This document shows, piece by piece, positions 11,091 through 20,900 of a stretch of 61,540 bases of DNA. The position numbers and the translations under genes are program-made. Position 1 is the stretch's first letter, and every line of letters starts with the position of its first letter. The stretch comes from Acanthaster planci. Lineage: Eukaryota; Echinodermata; Asteroidea; Valvatida; Acanthasteridae. The stretch is from the NCBI RefSeq assembly GCF_001949145.1, contig NW_019091455.1, positions 1,384 to 62,923 on the forward strand, in the 5' to 3' direction. A model generated the notes under the pieces. It was given only the letters and a program-made list of their open reading frames with translations. It did no database searches and was not told the DNA's origin.

Positions 11091-12479
11091 ACCCGGTGTG
11101 AGCCGTAGGCCTAGGCCCGCCAAATACTTAGCACTTTATTCACAATATCATGTATCGGTAATGTTATTTAAATGACAGCGTGTTCGCTTAAAAAAAGTCC
11201 TGTCCTTTCTAGGGAGGTGCAGTTTTCAAAGAGCCAATTTGAGAAGAATTTGAATCCCCCGATCCAAAACGTACACAGGCCACACTTTCTTTCTTCGTAA
11301 TCTGAAAAGACTCGTGTAAAACGTGTCTAGGTGTCCTGAACGACACTGTTGAACTTAATTCTCAACATCAAGCTAAAAAACGTTTTCTGAATGTCAAATG
11401 TAGCAGATCTGGAAAACTCACACATGAACGTAGCTTGTGACGGCCTGCAGGTCGTTTTACAGGCTGCCTCGATGTAAATGTCTCGATAACGCTTTTTAGT
11501 ATGAGTACAGTCCGAAACGGTGTTAATACACAGAGAAATAAGAAAAAACAAATTGAATCGTAGAAATAAAATGCAGACTCAATGTTTTTGTTGGACAAAA
11601 TACAGCAGACGTTGATAGATTCAACTACCAAGAAGCTGACATTTACTCTTTTTTGCAAGTAGGGATTTTATATTGCACAAAACATTAATGGTACACTTTA
11701 TGTTATCCCATGCAAAGCACCATATTGCTATACGTCATTAAAGTCGTGCGCAATCTCATACATGTAATCGCTCAGGCTACCGTTGAATAGTGCGAGGTTG
11801 TGAATTATATTTGTGAAAGAGTTGCGTGTTTTAAACTGATTATTATATCTCAACTTGTGCCTTTACTTTTGTCATCTGACCTTTTCTTTTGTAGTTAAAT
11901 GTTGGGTAAAGCAGTACTAGCGAACATCAGTGTCGAGAGATATTCGTGCATGTTGGATTTATTTTAAATACCCGATAAATTGTTGGTATCGCTGTTTGGT
12001 ATCTCTGTCAGTGAGGTGTCCCGGAACATTAAGCGTTTCGTAGATAAGACCAGGTTTACGTTACCTACGTATACTGTTCTGTATGAATTTAAAACGTGTT
12101 GCCTTTTTAACATTTTTTAAATCATCAATTCGTTAAATTCATCACTTTCTTTTTGGGTCTTGAATTGTCTTTTTAAGCAATTTAAACTTGTTATTGTCTT
12201 AAAACGTATTCATTTCGGATCAAAGCCAATTTTACATTAGTATTATCAGCATTAAAATCAAACGATTAATTCAAATAGCTCTTCGTTCTTATCATTACCC
12301 ATTTATTAAACTAAAAGGCTGCCACGTGTTTCTTCTGGTTTGAAGTTTGGGGGGTAGTCAGCATTGTGAACAACAAAGAACAAACAAAGCAATTATTTCA
12401 CCAATTATGCTATCGTTTTATAATCAGGTTTAGAATAAACATGATTTGCCCAGTTCTTTAATTTCACTGTTCATCTTAG
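11091..12479 (+). other. 3' flank of copy A, homologous to B and C flanks
   Basis: Non-coding sequence alignable to 22,568-23,720 and 42,253-43,470. It carries the probable 3' UTR and no other gene that I can support. Confidence 0.6.
11565..11570 (+). terminator. Putative polyadenylation hexamer of copy A
   Basis: AATAAA lies about 475 bases after the ancestral stop, in a context alignable to 23,015-23,020 downstream of copy B. Use of the site is inferred from conserved position only. Confidence 0.45.
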
Positions 12480-12912
12480 CAAATTTCTCACTGCTCTGCT
12501 TTTTGCTTTTTTCTGCACACAATGCTGAAACGCCGAAGCAATCGCACGTAGAAACGTATACACGCATATAAACTAGTGACTGTCGGTAGAATTCTTTAAA
12601 CCCGCGTAGGGCCTACGTGAAGGTTCCATTTTATGTGAAAAGCTCCTGAAGTATGTCCGGGCCACTGCTCTAAGGAGCAGACACCGAAAGCACACGTCAG
12701 CTGAAGAATATTTATCAAGCCTCAGGGAACTGAAACACAGATTTTTAATGCAGTCAAACATTATACAAATATAACGTGGTTTGAGGCTTGACAGTCGACG
12801 TTAGTTCCCTGAGGTATTTGGAATTGACAAACTAGTTCCTGCGGGGCAAAACCGAGGGAACTAGTTTATCAACTCCCAAGGGCAGCTGACATCGACTCTC
12901 CAACCGAATAAA
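12480..12912. repeat. Left edge of duplicated unit B (paralogue of 25,460-25,885)
   Basis: The block from 'tctcactgctctgc' through the paired 'gttccctgaggtatttgg' and 'gagggaactagttta' motifs matches 25,460-25,885 at high identity. In unit C the following sequence is interrupted by the Gypsy insertion and resumes at 28,918. This places unit starts near 12,480 and 25,460. Confidence 0.75.
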
Positions 12913-12943
12913 CCATGTTTGTTTTACTATTCCTCTCACAAAC

Positions 12944-13150
12944 TTAATTTAATAACTGTTGAAAATAAAACACCATCATGAAAGAAAAGACAGTCCAATC
13001 CTTTTCCGACACAGTAATTTTTTTTAGCGTTTCCACCGCATTTGGGGCAACCTTCTTAGTGGAGGAGGCATCCTTATTGTCCAGAATATTTTCCAGTTCG
13101 GCATCGCTGAGCTGAGGAAAACGCCTGATTGTCTTTAAGTGAGCCGCCAT
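12944..13150 (-). pseudogene. Possible N-terminal exon of a Crypton/DUF3504-like recombinase relative
   Basis: A 68-aa minus-strand frame begins with ATG inside 'aagatggcggc' (plus 13,142-13,152), a strong start context that also matches the YY1 consensus. Residues 10-45 read 'RFPQLSDAELENILDNKDAS' and on to 'VAPNAVETLK'. This resembles the short helical N-terminal region found before Crypton-type or ZMYM/KCTD1-related recombinase domains (D-A-E-L-x-x-I-L-D-x-K-D). The tail after 'LKK' looks shifted or intronic. The paralogous stretch in unit C (28,918-29,105) keeps part of it ('AELENIVDSENAS') without the ATG. The resemblance is from memory of the family and is tentative. Confidence 0.35.
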
Positions 13151-14400
13151 CTTCTCGTATGCGCTGCATACCGTTGCTTGGCCGGCACCACCACGAGTGC
13201 ACAGAACACCCGGGCGACAGTTCCTGGATTTTCTGGTACAAACTGCCTATGCGTTTTTACTCCTTGCGTGAACGATCACGAATGCGCTTGACAAAAAAAA
13301 CCCCAAAAACAAAAACAAAAAATAGCAGCTGGCGCGTGACCGTGGATACACCAATGAGAGTTCAGCTATCCGTAATCAGAATCACGTTATTAGGAACAGC
13401 CTCTAGACAAATCTCCCCAGTGTTTCTACTGCAATATCTTTTTATGATTAATTTTCAATATAGCCATGGAGAAAGGAAGACATGTTGCGTCATTATGCAG
13501 GTGTCTCTTACGGTCGTTATTCTTGACGCAGGAAAATTACGGAAATCAACTGATGGCTGGTACATGCTCTGTCGCAATAGATTACTACTGTGTGACATGG
13601 AAATACCGAGTGAAAAAACCTACATCGTTGCCATAGTAATGCTAACCACTAATAACCTTACCCCCCCCCAAAAAAACATAAATAAGAACAAGGTGCTTCA
13701 TTAGAACGAGTACGAAACTTATTGAATTCAGGGCCTTGCGTGTGCTGCCGCAGCGTCGGGTCGTAAGCCGTGTGCTTTGTGTAGGATGTTGCATGAATGA
13801 ATAAGGCTGTAGGCCTCGCCTGATCGTTACCCCGCGCGCTATTCAAAATTACCACTAGAAGACAGAGGCAGTAGCGTATGCAGCTTTTGGAGGGAGGGGG
13901 CAAATTAAAACGCAAATTGCTCTTTTGGGCTCATTCAGGGGAGAAAAAATATAGCCTATTTATATGTTAAATATACATCAGTTTCTTTCCTGCTCACCTA
14001 AGAAGTAGTCTAAGTTAAAAAAAAATACCCAATAAAATCTTGGTTTTTTTTCTTTTTAAGTGGGGGTGGACATGCACCCCCATTTTCCTCTGCATAAGCC
14101 ACTGGACATAGGCCTTGATTGTTTGGTTTTATTTCCACACGGGGTGGGGGGTGAGGGAACGTAGGCCATGCCAATGAAAGACGAATTGTCTTTTGGACCA
14201 TTTTATTTCACTTCCTCCCCAAATCTTCAAAAAAGCCGCCAAGTTACGCCTTACCCTTAATTTACTTAATATCCACTCCCTCCATTGGGGGAAAAAACAT
14301 TTTGTCCTCCCGAAAATTTGGTTTTGGACCGCCCTTTAACAAAATTAGAAGCCATTTTAGACAACCACTACGGACGAGGAAGCAGAGAGGTCTCAGTGTC
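13151..14400. other. Duplicated-unit flank shared with 29,108-29,730
   Basis: From about 13,705 onwards this aligns with unit C. A 191-aa plus-strand frame at 13,129-13,704 is low-complexity and not conserved in C, so I do not call it. No other feature seen. Confidence 0.5.
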
Positions 14401-14690
14401 TTAGTTACTATAGAGACGACATGTAATGCAATAAACCAGATTGCTTGTAATGCATGCATGATCCCCGCGTATTCTGTAGCTACCGCTGGGGCCGACGACC
14501 GACGGGCTGTTAACTATGTAGGGGTAGATGTTACATCTGACAAGGGAAATTGCTGCCTCAAGCGCGGTGATGAAAGTATTCGAAGCACCAGTAATAATTA
14601 CGCTGATTACGATGACGGAACGTGAACCATTGAATATCAGGAGCGGAACGTCACATTCAAAGCGAAATTCCACAATTTCGGTGGCATTTG
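14401..14690 (-). mobile_element. Penelope-like element fragment (C-terminal, before GIY-YIG)
   Basis: The minus frame contains 'VVGPSGSYRIRGDHACITSN' followed by 'LVYCITC', the pattern (GPxGSFxIxxxxxCxSSNxVYCIxC) that precedes the GIY-YIG nuclease core in Penelope-type and related elements. The sequence stops just after, so the nuclease itself is missing. Unit C carries unrelated sequence between the same flanks (about 29,735-30,090), so the fragment is specific to unit B or was replaced in C. Confidence 0.65.
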
Positions 14691-16807
14691 AGAAAAAAAA
14701 AGACAAATTCCAGGGCTCCCTTAGAAAACAGTTTTCAAACACCAGCCGCACAACCCGACCTACGTAAACCGAAAGGGGACTAGAGATATCTTTACTGCGG
14801 GGTTCATGTCAACTTTGCACACCATAGATCTGAGTGATATTTGTTAGTCCAGTCTGATCAGGCAGCATCCAGCATGCACTATAAACAAGGAACCAAATGT
14901 TCAACTTCTTTTAGAATGAACGACCCTTGCTCTTTACTATTATTCACCAGCTTGACACTTTTCAATGCTCTAAGCATGATTGTTTAAGGGAGAATTCTTG
15001 ACTTTGTTCCAGCAAGAAAGTGCTGAGTAAAGTGTTAGCAGTGAATGTTTGGCAATCAAAAATTGAAGTACCATATAGCTGTTTACCTGTTGAATACCTG
15101 CTGCCAACAACATTGTATCCAAACTTTAATTGGTAGCAGCCATGGCTAGCACAACCTACTGTCGTGATTGTTATCAACAGCTCTAAGAACTGGAGAAAAG
15201 CGTTGGTGCGATGACTAGGGCTGGGTGATTGGGCGGAAAATCCTTCAATTTTAGTTTCATTAGATTGGAATTGATCGTAATAAAGAAGAATATAAAACTT
15301 GCAGTTTGTTTTCAAAGATAAAAATCGAGTTACTGAAAGGTTTTTGTGTTGCAATTATTGAATTTCGTTGGGGGGTGTCTGTTTTGCATGTTTGTGTATT
15401 TGTCTCCGAAACTTCTAAGAGAATAAAAAGGACGTAAATATTCACCGGAGTCCAAGATCTTTGAAAGAATATTCACAACTTTCAACAGTTTCATCATCAT
15501 ATGGCTTAATATAAAGGTCAAGTGATTCTACATGTACACCTGAAGTAAAGATCTATTAACACTGAGCTTACTTCGGTCATAAATGAGAAGTTTTTTCATG
15601 GTCGATTAATGTTTATTATTTGATACCTGATCACGTCGTCTTAGGATCGACGCAAAAAATCTTGCAATCTATATTTATTCTATCATTAAAGGACAAATCA
15701 GATGATATTTCTCACGATTGACCTTGTAATAATTTTCTTTCAATGAAATTCTTTATTGATACATACAAATTTTCAGTAAATTTCGTCACACGCACCAACT
15801 GAAGATGTACTTCCAAAATGTTTCATCCAACTTCTAGACGGCAGCTATTTGTGACGTCACCGGTGCCAATTTTAACAGTACTTTCATACTGGGAGCTAAA
15901 ATTGTTGAAAGCAAGTTCATATCTTTCATGAATTTCTAATAACAATGCACTTCTGCTTTGGCTAAAAGAAAGTGTTGGATGCTTATGTACATAATTTAAA
16001 CGAGGACGTAGATTTTATTCTGCAAAAAATATAGATAGGTATTCTAAAATTTGATTTAATATGTGTTTTGGACGTTTACGTATAATGTTCAATTATTGCT
16101 CGTTATTTGATGTCTGATCAACTTCTATCAACTCCATATCATGAACTGATAAGAGAATGGAGCTCATAGTTTGGAATCTAACAGACCGTGAGTTGGGCAA
16201 TTGTTGTATCCGAAGTTGCCAGTCGTCTGACCATCGATTTTGGAATGAATCAAGGGTCAAATATTAGGTAAATTTTAAATGCCTTAAACCCTTAAATCAA
16301 TACGTCGGTCAACATATTCAAGAGTTCAGAGTATTACCTTGAAATCTCGTGACCACATAAATCTTGATGTGGAGAAATGTGTGTATTCGTGACGTCACTA
16401 TGACGTCATCAGGCATCAAATTACAAGTTACTGAAAGTTAAAATCAGAAAGAAAATTTTTAACCATTGTTTGGAAATTGAATGAGGCGTTGCATTCAAGA
16501 TTTGGAATAACATTATGCACAACAATCCAATTAAAACGCTTGCCAGAAATAGAAAATTGCGGGGGAGAGGGGATCCCTTCCATGATCATTAATTTCTGTT
16601 TTACTACGGTCATGGATTTCGGTGAGATAGTGATAGCAAATCAGCATTAGGATTTAAAGCCCACTCATCAAACTAATCATCACTCATCATATTAAATCAC
16701 ATTCATTTTTCAGCCCAATGACTGCTGTCCTTTTAAAATTTCTAAATTCTTCCCGGCAGCTGCAAAAAAGAGTTTTATTATTTAAAAGATTATTGTATAT
16801 CATATGT
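14691..16807. other. Upstream region of copy B gene, shared with unit C
   Basis: It aligns with 30,090-31,240 and 35,849-37,248 of unit C, which has MITE and Ngaro insertions in this interval. It contains one TGACGTCA-type site near 16,391-16,410, also present (one base changed) at ~36,848. No coding region recognised. Distal promoter elements of copy B may lie here. Confidence 0.5.
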
Positions 16808-17568
16808 NNNNNNNNNNNNNNNNNNNNNNNNNNNNNNNNNNNNNNNNNNNNNNNNNNNNNNNNNNNNNNNNNNNNNNNNNNNNNNNNNNNNNNNNNNNNN
16901 NNNNNNNNNNNNNNNNNNNNNNNNNNNNNNNNNNNNNNNNNNNNNNNNNNNNNNNNNNNNNNNNNNNNNNNNNNNNNNNNNNNNNNNNNNNNNNNNNNNN
17001 NNNNNNNNNNNNNNNNNNNNNNNNNNNNNNNNNNNNNNNNNNNNNNNNNNNNNNNNNNNNNNNNNNNNNNNNNNNNNNNNNNNNNNNNNNNNNNNNNNNN
17101 NNNNNNNNNNNNNNNNNNNNNNNNNNNNNNNNNNNNNNNNNNNNNNNNNNNNNNNNNNNNNNNNNNNNNNNNNNNNNNNNNNNNNNNNNNNNNNNNNNNN
17201 NNNNNNNNNNNNNNNNNNNNNNNNNNNNNNNNNNNNNNNNNNNNNNNNNNNNNNNNNNNNNNNNNNNNNNNNNNNNNNNNNNNNNNNNNNNNNNNNNNNN
17301 NNNNNNNNNNNNNNNNNNNNNNNNNNNNNNNNNNNNNNNNNNNNNNNNNNNNNNNNNNNNNNNNNNNNNNNNNNNNNNNNNNNNNNNNNNNNNNNNNNNN
17401 NNNNNNNNNNNNNNNNNNNNNNNNNNNNNNNNNNNNNNNNNNNNNNNNNNNNNNNNNNNNNNNNNNNNNNNNNNNNNNNNNNNNNNNNNNNNNNNNNNNN
17501 NNNNNNNNNNNNNNNNNNNNNNNNNNNNNNNNNNNNNNNNNNNNNNNNNNNNNNNNNNNNNNNNNNNN
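16808..17568. other. Assembly gap of 761 N
   Basis: The gap replaces the sequence just upstream of copy B exon 1. The paralogous interval in unit C (37,249-37,504) is 256 bases, so the estimated size may be wrong or unit B has an insertion here. Reading frames that cross it are meaningless. Confidence 0.99.
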
Positions 17569-17586
17569 AGCAGACATTCGTTGAAG

Positions 17587-17928
17587 ATGGATGTTGTTCC
17601 TGTGATAGTGCTGTGTTTGACCGCTAGTACGCCGTGTGGAGACTCTCACGAGAACCACTCCTGTGCCCCTAGACTCACAACAGACCGGCTGCATCGTAAT
17701 TTCTATGGCATCACCGATCGGAACTTGACGGGACACGGATACCGCCTCATGGAGGGGACTTCAAGGGTTCGGTGCGTCCGTGAGTGCCATTCAGATCCCC
17801 GTTGCTTCTCGGTCAACTTTTCGGACGAGACGGTGCCCAGTCTTTGTGAGTTGAACGTAGCTACTGCGACCTGTGCCCCTCACCACCTGGTTGATTGGAG
17901 TGGTGTCTTCTACTACGGGCCAGAAAAG
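17587..17928 (+). CDS. Copy B exon 1: signal peptide and PAN-like domain
   Basis: 114 codons ending in phase 0 at 'gaaaag|gtgatg'. It carries sequons Asn-His-Ser, Asn-Leu-Thr and Asn-Phe-Ser. The copy C exon has the same length and the same donor position. Confidence 0.85.
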
Positions 17929-20900
17929 GTGATGACAAAAGCAAAATCGTTCACGGTTGAAAACAGAATTTGAAAATAAAGGCCCACACAAAGCGAGTCG
18001 TTTTGCTTTCACGTTTCAAACACTCATTGTTCTTTACTTTTTGCTAGAAATGAACTCAGATGAAACCACTCTTGTAAGGACAGATCAAAAATGTCTTTAT
18101 AATTAATACGGAAATTGCAGATGCGACACTGAGTTATTACAACGTCAAGCACAATGAGGAACATTCTTAACAATTAGTACATCGTTTCAGACGTTCTTAA
18201 CAAGGATGTTCCCTCTGATTTTTCGTTTGACACGCTAATATTTTCTGTTTCATGTTCGGTGACATATACAGATTTTCTTTCAAAGTAAAATACTCCTTTC
18301 ATTTCACTTGTATTTTGAATGACTTGCTCACGTTACATGCTTCTTCAGTTTTATTTCACCATTTTCTATTCACGTTTACTTATTTATATTTATACGTTAA
18401 TTTTAAGGTATAAATAATTTTTATCATTTTTTCTGTGGGTTTTTCTTTTAACTTTTGCATTTAGCCGATTCACTTTTGGTGTAACCTCCGCTTTTAACTT
18501 TTCCTCTGTTAGTAACCTAAATATTATGTATAAATATATAAGATAGTCTCCCTATTGATCGAAACGCGTCACGTGACTGTGTATTAGCATTTGATAATCC
18601 CCGCTGCAATTTGATTATGCCCGTTGCTAACGTAAAAACGCGCTGGCACTTGGATACGAGACAGTTTGATCCATTAATATTAGTCAAGAGTCTGTGTGTA
18701 TCACGGCACGTAGAACTCTCCACGTGCGCCCAAAGTCCATATAAGGAGATTCTTCTGGAATACTTGCACAAGGAATATCCCACTAAACTGAAAGAGATGT
18801 GTTTGGGATAGATTTGTCACAAGGCTCCAAAGCGTCAGTGAAACTTTTTGCTTTCCCGAGGATGGACAGTAGGAGAGAGGGGCGTTGCTGAAGTCGGACA
18901 GCCGTTACGTCCGCGCCCGTTGGAATTAAAGAATCACCGCTTTTTCTTTGTTTCTCCCAAACTGAATTAACAACAATTAAATTGAAATTAAATAAACCTT
19001 CGAAAACAACAATAAAAACAATTCACGTCGTTGAATACTTTTGAAATCACACGCTTTTGGTTCACAAAAGTTTACAAGAGAAAGCCATGTGTCTGCATAA
19101 TGCATAAGACATCAGTACTTCACAGCAGAGCTAACACAACTTCATAGACAACTAAATATGTTCATAGACTGCTAATACATGTAGTACAGACTTACAGCGT
19201 CCCGACACGAAGTAATAATAACGCTGCTTTCCATGCAGCGCTAATGAAATTGGTACCGATGTGGAAAAGAGCCAATGATGCGGAGTAAATAGTGAGCAAG
19301 GTAACATTTGGTCCAGATCAGCCCTGCCTCTTCGCTCTAAAGGTTAAAGAATGAAAACTCCACTTTCCAGAAGAGTTTGTCCCATGTTGGACCGCTTCAA
19401 AAGACTGAAAAACCACTCCAAAGGAGTGCAAATCGCTCCCAAAGAGAATCCACATTATAAAGGAACAACTCGACATATATTCATAAAAAATGGAGGAAAT
19501 TTACTGTTTGGAGAAGTTTTGATAAGAAAATTATTCTTTTGGAGAGCGAGCTTGTTGTTCTTCTGCATTTAGAGAGCACAAATGCGTCAATAGTCAGTTT
19601 AATATGATTCCATCTGTATTTTCTTTTGCAGCTAGAAGTCATAGAGAGACTCTGTTCAGTTGTGGAAGATGGGAAAGGTAAGCCTTTAGTACCTTGGCAG
19701 TAGAAAATCAGCAGGGCTGGGACTTTCGATACCGCCCGTGACCTTAAAAGAAATGGATAAAGAAGACAGGAAAATCATAGAAGATTTAGTACTTTAGTAT
19801 ATCATCAAACTGCTGAGCCCCTAAAGGGACATGCGTTGAAAACAAACTTGGAATACAAAAATAATTTCAGTTTGTATTTCTTGTGCTCAAAATCATTTTG
19901 CGCGCTAGAAATAATTTTTTTCGTTTGCTCGAAATCATTTCGTACGCTCGAAATAAACTACGTCTACCAGTAAGCGAACAGGATTCACTCGAGGGGGGGG
20001 GGTTGAATAGGGCAGGCAGCCAATTTTCCTTCAAAAGAGGACATGTCTGGCAGTTGACACGTAAATGCGTACTTAATTCATTAACTAAATGAACTTACTT
20101 TCGTTTTGGTCCCCAAAGCGGGAAACTCCATTTTCAAGATATCTGTTTGTGTAACATGTTTGCCCATCCACAAAGCGATTTAGTTTTTTTTATTAATTTA
20201 GCTAAGATTCTTCTGTCTTAACCAAGCCCTAGGGTATAAGCTGCCAGACCTCCCCACATTCCATCAATGAACTCTAGAAATATTTTTTTCTAGCTCACAA
20301 ATTGATTTCGAGCAAACGAAATAAATTATTTCGAACAAACAAAACGATTTTGACCGAACGAAATGATTTTGAGCACACGAAATAAGTTATTACGAGCGCA
20401 TGAAATGATTTCGAGTGCACGAAATGATTTCGTGCCCACGAAATACAAACTGAAATTATTTTTGTATTCTGAGTTTGTTTTCAACGTATGTCCCTTTAGG
20501 GGCTCCCTATTAGGGGCTCCGTAATGATGAGCCATTTATAGTCGAATGATTTTGAATGTAAGTTCAGACAACCATTCAATGAATTAGACTAGTAATATGA
20601 TCGCACAGTTTGATGTGAAGCATGTGATTGAACATTGCACAATTCGCGTAGCTTTAAAAACTGGTCCTTCAAATTGGTAGTGGGCGATTGGGTGCTGGTG
20701 GGAGGCATTCAGCGTTCAGCTGCACAAATTGGTCAGTCGAATGAGCAAGCATGTGTAAAGTGAGAGCAAAGATTCAAAGTATTTCATGTATGTAGTCTGA
20801 AGAGTTATTCTTGGCTCTTCGATTCCAAGGATCATCTATCTCAGGTGATTATAATTATTGTGGTTACCTGCTACTTGACTGATGGATTCAAGCACCACAG

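Noticed and set aside
13129-13704. 191-aa plus-strand frame
   Set aside because: Not conserved in unit C, low-complexity K/T/N runs and no domain.
16687-17973. Long open frames of 288-389 aa on both strands
   Set aside because: They consist mostly of N; only the last part (from 17,587, plus strand) is real coding sequence.
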